Source: Endomychus coccineus (taxonomy: Eukaryota > Arthropoda > Insecta > Coleoptera > Endomychidae). From it: a stretch of DNA of 64,000 nucleotides. Below are positions 1-10,854 of the stretch, piece after piece. Every line of letters begins with the position of its first letter. Position 1 is the stretch's first letter. The notes under the pieces are model-generated. The model had not been told where the DNA came from, ran no database searches, and worked only from the letters and a program-made list of their open reading frames with translations. Where the stretch lies: positions 194,563,322-194,627,321 of the forward strand of contig OY294067.1 of NCBI GenBank assembly GCA_958510875.1, read 5' to 3'. A program made the translations under genes and the position numbers.

Positions 1-690
1 CATATTCAACATCTCCAGAGGCATATCGAATTCCATGCAAGACATTTCTCCACATACCATGCAGATTTTCGGTCTTATGCGTTTCGTTGTATAATCATCA
101 GCCGTTCATGAAAAACGTTATATTGTTAGCTATGTCACCATCATCAGATTTTTATGAAATAGTATACTATACAGATTTGGCATGTGCACGTTTAATTTAA
201 CGTTTCCAAAAATGAAATAAATAAAAGAAAAATATTTATTGAAGTTTAAACTATATCATGACACTAGGCAGAAATTGAAAATTATGTTGAATAGTGTATC
301 AATCACTTCATAGCTATGTAGCGACAGTTATTGCTATGAAACAACAAAAAAATTATAAAAATTATTTCATTGAATACACATGTATATTGAAGGAATTCTA
401 TAGGTAATGAACCACATAAACTGCCCCAACACCTGCTCTCTAAATGGTTTTTGGAACGCTGAACAGAATACCATTGACGTCGCGTGAAGTTTTATGAAGA
501 TGAAAAAAACATCAGACAGTTTAAATTTGTCGGGTAACAAACGTTTGGAAAATAATGATGACTGATACCAAAAACAAATTTTATAATAAATATAAGTTGA
601 ATATATTCATATGTCTAATAAACCAATGCGAAAATACAAAATGGAACCAATGAATCAATCCAAGGCTAATAACGAAAATCAACTGGGAAT
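1..690. other. AT-rich stretch, nothing recognised
   Basis: No open frame with a recognisable domain, RNA gene or obvious repeat was seen on either strand. The bacterial-like sequence described next only becomes recognisable from about 700 onward. Confidence 0.5.
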
Positions 691-729
691 AATATTCGCA
701 TTTAAATAAGAGTGTTAATCATACGTTTA

Positions 730-1188
730 ACTATAAGTTCAAGCTGCGTTTTCAAGATCTATCTTAGTGAATTCAATATCTTCTGTAGCATTATCTGTAC
801 AAACTTATCTTCTGTTGATGGTATTCCGAGACTACGCTTTTCCTTGCCTCCGGTTTTGGGTGTGTATAACTGCTTGCGATCGGTATTGCTTTCTCTTCAT
901 ACTATCCACTATCCACTAATGTTTTAAGTTTCCCCATACACCTTCACTGTCACTTTGTCTACACCGCACGCTTTGCTACGTTTCAGTTCCTTATAACACT
1001 GCAAAATTCTCCTCATTGATGAGGTGTATTAGCGATGTAAATTTTACTCGCTTATCTTGCTTCGCTCTTACTCCTTCTGATTTAGTTTTCCTTGCATATT
1101 CCTTCAATCTCTGTTGTATCGGTATTGCAATCCTTATTTCAGTTGCTCTATTGCTGACCGCTTCCCCTTGTATGTGGCTTTCCCACAT
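730..1188 (-). pseudogene. Group II intron reverse transcriptase, N-terminal part, broken
   Basis: The minus frame from 1188 opens with a start typical of intron-encoded proteins and runs 65 codons. Frameshifts then carry the homology down to about 730. Visible family signatures are VDKVTVKVYG and, further on, YTPKTGGKEK followed by LGIPSTEDK and VQIMLQKIL. These are the RT0 to RT2 blocks of group II intron maturases. The YADD catalytic region, domain X and the endonuclease are absent on this strand. The host would be a bacterium, and the copy here is dead: it has at least two frameshifts and several stops. A matching C-terminal half lies on the opposite strand at 1597-2230. Confidence 0.75.
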
Positions 1189-1189
1189 A

Positions 1190-1590
1190 CAGTACTATCA
1201 ATCAGTCCGACTTCCTTTGCGTTGGTTCTCGCCTTGGTTGACTTATCCTAGCATACCTTAGTAGGGATACAACGAATCTCGCAAGTTCATATAGACTGCA
1301 TCTCAATACATGATGCGGCCTCGGATCCCGATAGAGTGAATGATAACTTGCTTTAACGTATTCCACCAGATGAAAAGTGTCGACCTCTATAATGTTGATA
1401 ATTTCGGAACTCAATACCTGCAACGAAAGTTGCACCCTGAATTATTCCTTCCATTAGGTTTACTACGCTTGTTACCTTGTGTAGCATAATGGTCTGTTCC
1501 GGGCTAGTGGCTAAGCTTTTGTCATGTTGGATTTTCACCAACTGAACTGTACACACTTCTTGGTGCATCAAAAAGAAGCATTCCTCACAC
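1190..1590 (-). ncRNA. Group II intron 5' ribozyme region (remnant)
   Basis: Read on the minus strand, this stretch resembles domain I to IV of a bacterial group II intron. It has alternating short helices and the order typical of introns whose ORF starts shortly after a CGAGAACC-like segment, and it leads directly into the start of an intron-type reverse transcriptase near 1188. The open frames through it are accidental, because structured RNA is being translated. The call rests on sequence character and on the reverse transcriptase that follows; no helix was folded. The true 5' end should lie near 1590, close to where a plus-strand intron fragment begins. Confidence 0.55.
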
Positions 1591-1596
1591 TCTAAG

Positions 1597-2235
1597 ATGG
1601 AGATAAACCAGGATTTGATTTTCTTGAATTTTCAAAAAATGCACTACCCAACAAGAAATAGAAAAAAGGTTACAATCAAGCCAAATCGTGAATTCATAAA
1701 ACAGCATACATCAACTATCAAACAAAAGCTTAAAAAATTGCGTGAAAAGACACGAAGAAATAATCAAAATACTCAATCCTATTATTAGAGGATGGAGCCA
1801 ATGTTACTCTTCCGTGGTAACAAGCAAAACTTTTAATCTTATTGATAATATAGTGTTCTGAAGTGGAAAAGGACAATTGTAAGATATCCAAAGAAATGGA
1901 AACGCTGAATTAAAAGGGAGTACTTTTAGAAGTATGAAAACGATAATAGGCGTTAATCTTGTTAGGCACGTAGATCATGCTATTAAACAGCATGTCAAAC
2001 TAAAAGGAACTAGATTTCCATATGACGGAGATTGAGTTCATTGGGATATTTCAAATGAATTACCTAAAGTAATAAGATTATTCAAGATACAACAAGGAAA
2101 ATGCCAACTTTGAAATGATGGATATCTCAGTAATACATCAAATAGATCGAAATAGGAAAATTAACATGATTAAAAATTTGTTATTGTTGCATGGACATTG
2201 TCACGATGATTTACACAAAAAGTGTGCATGACAAG
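1597..2235 (+). pseudogene. Group II intron maturase C-terminal half (domain X and HNH), broken
   Basis: Plus-strand frames carry the C-terminal half of an intron-encoded protein. There is a lysine/arginine-rich thumb segment (63 codons from 1597), then in a shifted frame the signature IIRGWSQCYSSVV of maturase domain X, then segments like IMLLNSM and a degenerate zinc/HNH motif ending LLLLHGHCHDD near 2190-2210. Together they match the multifunctional RT-maturase-endonuclease of bacterial group II introns. Stops and shifts are frequent. The N-terminal half is on the minus strand immediately to the left, so the two halves are head-to-head rather than collinear. Confidence 0.7.
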
Positions 2236-2239
2236 CACC

Positions 2240-2330
2240 AAATTAGAGAAGTCGAATGATGGGGAACTATCAAGTCCGGTTTTGAATTCGAGTGAGGAAG
2301 GGTGTCCTTCTTCACTTAGATATGTGACGC
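2240..2330 (+). ncRNA. Group II intron domain V/VI remnant
   Basis: After the maturase remnant comes a GATGGGGAACTATCAAGTCC-type segment followed by a GGAAGGGTGTCCTTC hairpin. This is the usual arrangement at the 3' end of group II introns, where the catalytic domain V hairpin follows the ORF. The spacing fits, but the exact stem was not verified by folding and no exon boundary was identified. Confidence 0.5.
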
Positions 2331-2690
2331 TGGATCTTTACCTATAGCCACAAAATCCGTATTTTTGGACACACTAGAGCTAACTTTTACTTCTAATGAT
2401 TCGGCTAATGCTTGATCTTCTTTTCGTTTTATTTATGATAATTCTGTGAAAACCACTATACTAAAAAGGGAATTATTTACATTAGCACTTCCAGGCTCAA
2501 TTTTCAGTTGAGAGGCAAGGTCGTTTACCATTTTGATGTTGTCTTCCTCGGAAAATAAATTTCTGAAAGGATCTTTGGCAACAGGATTTAAGGAAATCTC
2601 ACTAGAGCACTAGGCTATAATTGAGCCATAGCAGATTCCCAATTTTCATAAGATTTATAATTATGACGATTACTATAGATTCGATCATAT
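2331..2690. other. No recognisable gene
   Basis: AT-rich sequence between the intron remnant and the next bacterial-like fragment. Stops occur in every frame and no family signature was recognised. Confidence 0.4.
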
Positions 2691-2990
2691 AACTCCAAAG
2701 TAGTGTGCTATATCTTCTACTTTCTCGAGCTTTGTGTCCGGCTTTAGAGCATCGTCAACTATTCCTACAAACACTGCTACTGTGATGGATTTTCAAGGCG
2801 TAAAATGCAATACTACCCTCTAACAACGCTGTTCCAACAATACCAGCCAGGATTGTTTGCTTTGTTTTTGTTGATTTTCATCTGCAGCATCACTATCAAA
2901 ACATGGTTCTATTTTCAGGGGCATTTGGCCTTACTCTGTTGAATCATTTTAAGCTTTTCGATGCTTTCAAATATTGGTTGAAAATCTTTG
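2690..2990 (-). pseudogene. Rickettsiales-like membrane-tail remnant (possible ankyrin-protein C-terminus)
   Basis: Minus-strand frames contain FESIEKLKMIQQ, then TKTKQTILAGIVGTALLEG and AFYALKIH, then in another frame VAVFVGIVDDALKPDTKLEKV. A hydrophobic pair followed by KP-TKLEKVE resembles the C-terminal transmembrane tail found on some Wolbachia/Rickettsia ankyrin-repeat proteins; that identification is from memory of the family. At least two frameshifts separate the pieces, and no ankyrin repeats are visible next to it. Confidence 0.4.
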
Positions 2991-3039
2991 CTATCTTCGT
3001 TAATAGCATAACGTGGAAGAAGTAAAGGTATGCATGTAA

Positions 3040-3716
3040 ATTCTTATGTAAGAAGTAAGCTGATACGGCAAAAGAATTATCAGAATGATGCAGAAATTAT
3101 TGCTGATTACTGCAAAAGGTAGGAACTAACTCGTTGGACACCACCTCCTCCTGAAATGAAAAAATTAAAACTTCTTTATCATTGCTCTGCTGCATTGAAA
3201 GATGAATTAGTATTAGTAAATAACCACTCAGAAAAAAAAGAGACTGTTCAAAGAAGTTGAAAATGCTTGGAAAGACCTTGCAATCAATATAACTAAAAAT
3301 ATAGAAACAATAAAAAAAATATTCCTATTCCCGGAATAGGAGAAGAATCAGCAATAGCTATTGTAGCTGAAGTTCCTGACATAAAGGCTATTAGAGATGC
3401 CAGGAAATTGGCAGCATTTGTGGGACTTGAACCACGGAATATGACGTCCAAATTCCTCTCCATATATGCCAAATCCGGTTAGCAAACATTACGTAAGGCA
3501 CTTTTCTTTCCTGGCATAGCTAGAAATCACAATCCTATCATTATGAGCTTTTACCAAAGATTTAAAGTAAGAGGTAACCATAATATGTCTATCGTTGATG
3601 CTGCAATGCGTAAGTTACTCCACATTTTCGGTAATCTTAGATCTAAAAGTGCTTTTAATCCTGACCATATTAAAAACTACAGGGTTAGAAGATTGAGCGA
3701 AGGTTTAGTGATTTAA
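3040..3716 (+). pseudogene. IS110-family transposase, broken
   Basis: Pieces in shifted frames line up with an IS110/IS1111-type transposase. An N-terminal segment reads AEIIADYCKR then RWTPPPPEMKKLKLLYHC (DEDD-domain end and linker). This is followed by IPGIGEESAIAIVAEVPD and ARKLAAFVGLEP, the hallmark helix-hairpin-helix block of the C-terminal Transposase_20 domain. The end reads LRKALFFPGIARNHNPI and MRKLLHIFGNL. The serine-containing block is present, but the ORF has an in-frame stop after AKSG and an upstream shift. The first half of the DEDD domain is missing. This is a bacterial insertion sequence unlikely to move in a eukaryotic genome, which supports transfer as part of bacterial DNA. 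Confidence 0.85.
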
Positions 3717-3786
3717 AGCCAAAAAATGCAACCATCGGATTCTATGTGAAATAATATTTTATGCAAATTTATTTAATGTAGTTGCT

Positions 3787-3860
3787 AGTGTATATGTTGA
3801 TAAGTTAATTAGTCATATATACAAGATAGAAAAAAATTACTTATCAACTATACATTAACT
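3787..3860. repeat. Imperfect hairpin after the IS110 remnant
   Basis: The arm GTTGATAAGTTAATT (about 3796-3810) is mirrored by AATTACTTATCAAC (about 3836-3849) with a ~25-nt loop. It could be a terminator-like hairpin at the IS end or a chance AT-rich inverted repeat. Confidence 0.4.
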
Positions 3861-3879
3861 ATAAACTGTATTTTGGTTT

Positions 3880-4500
3880 ACGTGGTGGATTAACTTGTGT
3901 ATAAAGCATAAATTGCTCCCAATTCATAGATGTCTACCGGCTACTTCGGTTAATCCACGTTAGTTTCTTCACTGTCCAATTAAACTTATTGAGTTATCGA
4001 TAATTTCCGCTAATCTCGAGTTAGTTATTACAATATCCTCTCAGTTTGGCTTTGATTATTTTCCATCAGTCTTTTAGACGAATAAGAATCCGAACCGCTT
4101 TGAACCACTCTTTGATTTCTTTAATCTTTCTGGCTAAACTTATTTTTGAAGTTTTCTGCTTCATCAGAAGTCTACCATTTCGACTTTTCCAATAATGTGT
4201 AAATCCCCGAAAATTAAAGCTTTTCGTCTTTTGTTTTTCTCTTTCTGCTAATATCAGTCTGACTTACCAAACTATTTTTAGTTCATATTAAGATATTTCC
4301 AACTCAAACTTGACTAATTTTTGTTTCAATGATTTTAGAAATTCCTTAGCCATCTTCCTCACGTTCGCAGCAGACCAAAAGGAGAGTAGACTGGCGGAAC
4401 TGCATGGAAACGTCTCGGCTTATACAACTTCCATTATTTAGCCTTTTGATCCTAACCCAAGTGTCCAATGATAGATAATATTTAGAGAGCTCTTTTCACT
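3880..4500 (-). pseudogene. Second group II intron maturase, C-terminal part, broken
   Basis: On the minus strand, starting near 4400, one reads ANVRKMAKEFLKSLKQKL (end of the RT palm/thumb), then KTKSFNFRGFTHYWKSRNGR and LLMKQKTSKISLARKIKEIK, then WKIIKAKLRGY, and finally a tail including TSMNWEQFMLYTQVNPP. This is the LtrA-like maturase layout with an F-FLGFTHYWK motif, and it differs from the intron at 0.7-2.3 kb. The YADD box is not visible and stops break the frame. No intact ribozyme was recognised. Confidence 0.7.
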
Positions 4501-5215
4501 TTTCCTAGAAATGGCTTTGATAGCCTTTCATGATCCCGAAGTTTCTTATATTTGGTCCTGACCCATTTTACGGGGTATCTCTATACATTTCTGAGAGATG
4601 TATAAAACCTGCCATAGTATTGAAACGAGCCTCTGACTATTTAATCTATTTTCTTCGATATTTCCCCTAATGTCCACGTAATCCGATGTACTCTCCATGA
4701 CTTTATGGTTTTTTTGATCTTCTTGGCTTTGTTGTTGATTGCAGGTATTCTTTGCTCCTCTAGCTCTAAAGGTATTGCTCAAGAAATCAAAGTTTTGTGT
4801 AGGAAACTCATATCTCCTATCCTATCCTTAAAGTACACTATCTGTGTCTGTTCTTATTTCCGGATGACACAGGTGCAAGAGTATGCTGAGATCCTGTTAC
4901 ATTCACCTCTCACCACTCTGATCCAGTACAATTACTTAATACATAGTACAATTGCTAATACTCACACGGTGTTTATCTTTAAGTTTAGTGAAATGAGGAC
5001 GGGGTAAATTCAATATGCAATATTATGACAACTACTAATCATTAATTGGCGTGTAATATTGTATGATCGCGACCCGAACAAACAACGGAATGCCCAATAC
5101 TTCGATGTATCAAAACAAATAACAAGATTAAATGGTTTATAACCTCACTTCAATATTTCCCTGGTAATACACTAATTACTCACAGCACGGATTGCTAATA
5201 ACGGTATTTAAAATT
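4500..5215. other. No recognisable gene
   Basis: Two open frames of 78 and 100 codons overlap here on opposite strands, but neither shows a domain signature and their composition is that of random AT-rich DNA. Confidence 0.4.
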
Positions 5216-5218
5216 TCC

Positions 5219-6386
5219 GGACTTCCGGAAACAATGTGCTGAATTAGCCATTGTTCTTGCACTTAAGAGGAAGAATATAGCAGAAACAGTGACAACGGCC
5301 CAAGCTGAAACAAAATTGAAGACTCTGATTCAAATAATTGAATCACAATGGCAGTTTGAAGTTTCCAATCAGCAAGCAGATGATGTAAATATTGAGAAAT
5401 GGAACAAAGTTCCCTTTGTACCACTAGCTAGCGACTTGAAACTAATGAGAAATTATTTAGTAATGAAAGCAAATGAAGCTGCAAAAACTAACAGTTAATA
5501 ATTTCGATAAACACAACTACATTATTTTGTTAGAAACAATATTTTGCAGTCATCCTACTTAACAGAAGGCGACCAGGAGAACTGCAGAGACTATCACTTG
5601 ATATCTATAACAAATGTATCAATAGAGATGCATCAGATTACGAAGAATTTGCAGATATAATAGCCCCGCCAGAGAAGATTTTACTGAGAACGTTCAAACG
5701 AGTAGCTATCAGGGGCAAGCGAGGACGAGGTGTTCCTATACTTTTCAGTACGGACGTTCAAGAACACATAAAAGTGCTGTTGAAATGCAGAGACAATTTT
5801 TTCGATAAAGAAAATATGTACCTCTTTGGAAATCCTGGTACACTTCAATCAATTTGCGGCTATAAAATAATACACGGAATTTCACGATCTGGAACAACTC
5901 GCTCTATTTATGGGACATACAATGGGTGTTCATAAAGGAAGCTATAGATTACCTGATGATGTTTACCAGACAGCTAAAATACCAAAGTTATTGCTTTTGA
6001 TGGAAAAAGGGAGGCAGGTCTATTCAGGGGCAAAAATCTTGATCAGATTGAAATAAACCTGGAAGAAGGTCTGTTGAGGGAATTCCGCACACACTCAGAT
6101 GATGAGTTACCAGAAGCTATCGATACAGAAATTCCATCAGTCGGAAGAGACCATGGAAACACAAGTAGCAGCTACAGAAAGTAAAAAAAGAGTCTTAACT
6201 GCTCGAACAAATGAACAGAAAAAAGTAGTTGTCAAATTCTTTTCAGACCACATAAAACATAAGAAACCATCAAAAAGGGCCGAATGTATCATTATCAAGG
6301 ATAAATATCCAGAATTACTTCAAAACAAGGATTGGCTCAATATTAGAGTCTATATTCAGAATGTATATACGAAAAAAACAAAATAA
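5219..6386 (+). pseudogene. Tyrosine-recombinase-like gene (Crypton-like), broken
   Basis: Successive plus frames carry: CAELAIVLALKRKNIAETV leading into a 69-codon segment (5289-5498); RRPGELQRLSLDIYNKC (an R-containing box, about 5560-5620); a middle segment on a conserved YLFGNPG motif (about 5821-5850); FMGHTMGVHKGSYRLPDDVY (the LGH..Y-type C-terminal box, about 5915-5970); and a basic tail ending at 6386. R, GH and Y boxes in this order fit the phage-integrase/tyrosine-recombinase fold, as in Crypton transposons and insect genes derived from them. Several shifts and a short deletion interrupt it. Similar proteins are common, mostly unannotated, in insects; the Crypton label is inference. 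Confidence 0.55.
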
Positions 6387-6389
6387 CTC

Positions 6390-8045
6390 CTTAACTACCT
6401 ACATTATTTAGCAGGTGAATAAATAAACAAACAGCGCCTTTTTACAAGATGTATTATTCCCTTTTCGCCTTTTTCCTTTTTCATTAACTAATTTTTCGAT
6501 CAAAAAACATAATAAGAACCAATAAACATACTTACATATTTTGTCCGGATTGAGCTAAGAGGGAAGTACTGGTGAGGATAGAACAGGCATATTTTAATAA
6601 ATGATAGGGTTTCTTACACATAACTGAATTTCATTGCAATTTTATTAAAATTCCATGAGATTTTGATAGGTTATATTCAAAATTTTTTCACGAACAATAT
6701 AACAAGTTATAAGTGATTTGTCTACAAAATTTTATCACAGCTAAGCTAATTATGATCATTGTTGATTCGTTTTCTTCAAAACTTGAGTAATTGCATGGAC
6801 AATTTTTATTTTTAAAATTATCCTGAATAAGAGGTATATTTATTTATAATTTTAAAGTAATTTGCTAATTTTCTAGGGTCAGCGCCGTGATACAAAATGA
6901 GTTGAATCTATAATGTGACTGATTTTCAATACGTATTCAATAATTTTCCATGATGCAAATACTATCAAGCTGGAAGGTTCTACATGAAAACAACTATGTT
7001 CAATTTGGAAGAAAATATAATATTTTGAATAATGTTCAAAAGTTATTTCTGTTAGCTCATGTTTAACTTGATCCTTTGGAGCTACTCTACATTGATAGAT
7101 ATGAATATTGGATAGAAAATCTATGAACATCTAAAATTCGCAAGTAAAAGACATTTCCTACTTCAATTTTTTTTCAAACATGTTCATATAAGGGGTAATT
7201 TTCAGGTAATCTTAAGGAGTTCAGTATCCCATATGTCAATTTTTGTATTCAAATTTGATTTACACTCAGGTTTCTTCAACTGATAATGAAAAAATTAAAT
7301 TTCCTCAACTGACTATTATTCGAGACTTAGTATTAAAAAACAAAATGTCATAAAAAAGATTTGTTCTTTGTTCCGTATGCCCAATTTTTTGACACATGAT
7401 AGCATCACCTTAAAATTTGTCACCACGCTCCAACAATAAATAAGTTATTTCGATTGAATAATTGATCAGTACTTGACATTATTTACTGAACTTTCCTTTT
7501 TAATAACATTGCAATAAAAACCATTGCATATTGTCCCTAAGCCGACAAGGAGGTGAAATGGCGGTTGCATATAAAAAATTGTCACTGCTTTATCTGTAGC
7601 TATTATATTGCTTACAGATTACAGTATATAGATTACCAATATTAAATCAAGTAACAGTATATACCGACAGACAAATAGACGAAATGTTTTTTTTTATCAA
7701 AGTCACTTCTTAAGAGTTTTCGCATTATTGATTTTTTGGAATGTGGAGTTCACATACAAGGTGCTACTTCTAAGCTGCATGCAGAGAACATAGTAAGATA
7801 ACCATGAATATTAATTTTGAAAAATAATGATTCTTCAAAATGCTAAATGATGAAATAAAGTTGCATTGAGAAACGGTAAGAAAATTAAAAAATATGTGAT
7901 CAATCGACCACTGAACTCCCCTTATTTTTGTAATCAAAATAGTTTTCGGACACTCCTGCGGATCAAATGTATATGATTGCAGGAACGGAGAATATATCGG
8001 AAAATAAATTTAAAAAATTTTGTTGAAGACAAGCTTCTATTTCAA
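6390..8045. other. Gene-free AT-rich DNA
   Basis: No supported coding frame, RNA gene or transposon signature. An 83-codon minus frame at 6879-7130 has no recognisable domain. Homopolymer runs and weak low-copy similarity are the only structure seen. Confidence 0.45.
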
Positions 8046-8049
8046 AATG

Positions 8050-8565
8050 TACATAAAGGAAATAAAAAATCATGATCTATCACTCCACAAAACCCCATAT
8101 ACCAAATTTGAATAAAATTAGATCATAATTACAAAACTCGTACGCTATCTTAGCCATCATATTGAATTTTTGAATTTTGACTGGAACATCATGATCTCCG
8201 ACCCTTGAAACTATCATATACAAAATTCACAAGACTCGTCCGCCATATCTAATTTTTTTATTTTGACCAAAAAATCATGATCTCCAACCCCAAAAACTCT
8301 CATATACCAATTTTGGAAAAAATCTGAACATTATCTCAAAACTCGTCCGCCATCTTATCCGCTATCTTGAATTTTTTTATTTTAAATAAAAAATCATGAT
8401 TGAATAGAAACTGATTATAATCACGAAACTCCCCGCTATGTTAGCCACCATATTGAATTTTTAAATTTTGACTGAAAGATCATGATATCCGACCCCTAAG
8501 ACTCCCACATACCAAATTTGAAAAGAATCGGAACATAATCACGAAACTCGTCCACTATCCTGCTT
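8050..8565. repeat. Degenerate tandem repeat, ~110-130 bp unit, about four units
   Basis: The phrases AAATCATGATCTCCGACCCC, CATATACCAA..TTTGAA and ACTCGTCCGCCATCTTAGCC recur in the same order at about 8085, 8190, 8275, 8395 and 8480. Units have diverged and lengths vary. It is followed by a GATGAATACCTGCCAAATTT stretch that could be the end of a dispersed element. No protein is encoded. Confidence 0.6.
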
Positions 8566-10176
8566 TTATCTTATATATGCTATATACATTGTCGCCCGAA
8601 TGATGAATACCTGCCAAATTTCGAGCTAATCGGACGACTAGATATGGGTCAAAATTCACTTGCAAAATTTCACCAGAACGTACAAATAAATAGATCGATA
8701 GATAAACAAGTGGGTTAGCGTCAGTTGTTAGTTGTTGTACCCACCGTCCGAGTTACGTCATTCATCAATCCCTTCCGGCTATGATTCGATTAACAAACGC
8801 GGGTGCACGTAGATGAAATGGCGATGCCTGCTGTCACTTTTGAAATCTGTGGATCGAGGCGATTTTTGCTATGTTTTACACGTAACCCCCACTTTAAGGT
8901 AATAACATATTATGTGATGACCTGTTGCTTCAAAACTCGAAAGAAAAAAAAAGTCTAAATTCAACTAGCTCACCCTGTATAAAAGGCAACATCATTTAAA
9001 ATTTGCCTTATTATACGGTTTTTGCCGTAAATTGTCGTCAAGTAATCAGGTTTTCTATAAAATGAGTATTTTTCGAGAAAATGAATGAAAACCTTTGACC
9101 TAGAAGCAGATGTTTTTACATTTTCGCCCAAACCATTTTCCCGATATTTATATTAGAAATTAGAAATTTATTCATCATCATTGAAAATTCTACAACTGTA
9201 GTACATACATTTATAAAATATATGAGTTGTTTTCCTCTAAATTATCCATCAAACTGTCGTTTCAGTTTTTTCAGTCTTCGCGACTTTCTCGGAGCTAGAA
9301 CGATTCGAACTGACCCCTTTTTCAGAAATATAAACACTCAAAAACAATAATCGTCATTTCCCGATTTTTGACAATTTCGATGGGGTTCGGAAGACCGTCG
9401 GAAGGAACGTGTCCAGAAAATCCCATTGAAATTGATGAATTTTTCCGACAGTTGAATATTGTGTTACGAAGTTATGAAGAATTGCACATTTGACGTAATA
9501 ACTCTGAAACGGAAATTAGGATTGCCAAAAATAGATAAGAGCTTAAAAAACGTATTCGTCAAAACAAATAAACGATAAGATTATAAACATTGGAGAAATA
9601 CAATTAATGGAACTAGAAATAATGAAGATAATCATACAAATTTTGGTTGGTATTGAAAAAAAATTGATTACAAAATGATAAAACGTATTTTAAATGATCA
9701 GTATAAAGTAGGCACAAAGAAACATATATTTCACGCTGATTTTGAAATGTACTTTCTACGATCCTTCAATCGATATTTACTTACGAATGCAGCTGAATGC
9801 ATAGCAAGAAAGTGGCATAGCAGACACTGCATGTATGAAGCTAAAAATCGTTCAAGCGTAAATATATTCACATATATTTCAAATAATACTATTTCTGTCT
9901 CGCTTTATCATTTTACTCCTCGTGATAAAAGCTTGGCTAAAGCGCAGGACGCTCTGAAATCGTTTGCATGAACTGGATATACATATTTCGGACGCTTTGT
10001 GACTGGTTTGTGGAAGGACGCTACGAGGCTGCTTGGTAAACTGGATAGAATATCTAACGGTAAATAATGACGTATATTTAAGATTGGATGCAGATATACA
10101 GATATATTTCATAAAATTTGGCCGGACGCTCTCTGTCGGTTCTATGAAGGGACGCTTGGAAGATAGTGGGATGTAC

Positions 10177-10177
<1 letters not shown>
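8566..10177. other. No supported gene
   Basis: A 98-codon plus frame (9675-9971) and its shadow on the minus strand lack any family signature. A GGACGCT-containing phrase recurs loosely between 9990 and 10160, but no clean repeat emerges. Confidence 0.4.

Positions 10178-10257
<80 letters not shown>
10178..10257. repeat. (TA)n microsatellite
   Basis: About 80 bp of uninterrupted TA dinucleotide. It explains the Tyr-Ile run in an open frame that crosses it. Confidence 0.98.
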
Positions 10258-10259
<2 letters not shown>

Positions 10260-10324
10260 ACATATATATTATATATGAATATGATCAAACAAGTAAATAA
10301 CACTTAGAAAGTCAGGGAAAAGGC

Positions 10325-10653
10325 TCGTTATTACATTTCCAACTCAAGTACATTCGTACATTTAGGAGTTTCTCAATCATAGCTATGCATTCTCCAATAT
10401 ATTCTCGTTTATAAGCGTTGTTCATCGAGAGCATCTTGGAAAATCTCTAATCAGGTGCAGCACCAACAATTTGGATACCCACTTTTTTCACCAGGTCATC
10501 ATATTCTACATCGGTGATTTCCGGCCTATTTTCCCGAAAGTACAACTCGCTTATTTCTTCTTGTACTGTTAATGTATTTTCTGTCATAAGATTTACCTCA
10601 ACCACTGTTTCAGTATACAGCGTCAGTTGTGAATCAATTATTAACTTGTACAC
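10325..10653 (-). pseudogene. ligA: NAD-dependent DNA ligase N-terminal fragment (bacterial)
   Basis: The minus frame 10653-10447 contains ELYFRENRPEITDVEYDDLV, the classic adenylation-subdomain Ia signature of LigA (Y-x-E-N-R-P-E-I-x-D-x-E-Y-D). It continues to VGAAPD, then an in-frame TAG replaces the expected Glu, and the frame goes on with RFSKMLSMNNAYKREY, the MLSL-N-AF block of LigA. LigA seals nicks in replication using NAD+ and is a bacterial enzyme; eukaryotic nuclear ligases are ATP-dependent and unrelated at this level. Only about 110 of some 670 residues remain, and the catalytic lysine (KxDG) is beyond the break. It is likely transferred from an endosymbiont. Confidence 0.82.
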
Positions 10654-10806
10654 TTGTTTTGCTAGAGTTTCACAAACAAAACTTTCAATTTATCGTTGCT
10701 TTTGTATTTAATATATAATATTTAAAAAATTGGTTTCACCCCAAGTATGAGTTCATATTGATATTAATATTCTAATGTTCATTTCTCACAACCCATTTTT
10801 TTTAGT

Positions 10807-10853
10807 TCCGTACTACCAGGTTTCGTGGTCAATTATTACACCTCATCCTCAGG
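10807..10853 (-). ncRNA. Hammerhead-ribozyme-like motif next to a Penelope-like element
   Basis: On the minus strand, CTGAGGA (matching the CUGANGA core) is followed 21 nt later by CGAAAC, with a GAGGT/ACCAC pairing (one mismatch) between them. Penelope-like elements are known to carry short hammerhead motifs near their ends, and a Penelope-like reverse transcriptase lies about 0.5 kb away on the same strand. The stems are weak, so this is a degenerate copy at best. Confidence 0.35.
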
Positions 10854-10854
10854 T

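Noticed and set aside
9675..10178. Overlapping ~98-codon frames on both strands
   Set aside because: No family signature on either strand, and composition is like the background.
10033..10278. Frame with a long Tyr-Ile tail
   Set aside because: The tail is the (TA)n microsatellite and the rest has no domain.
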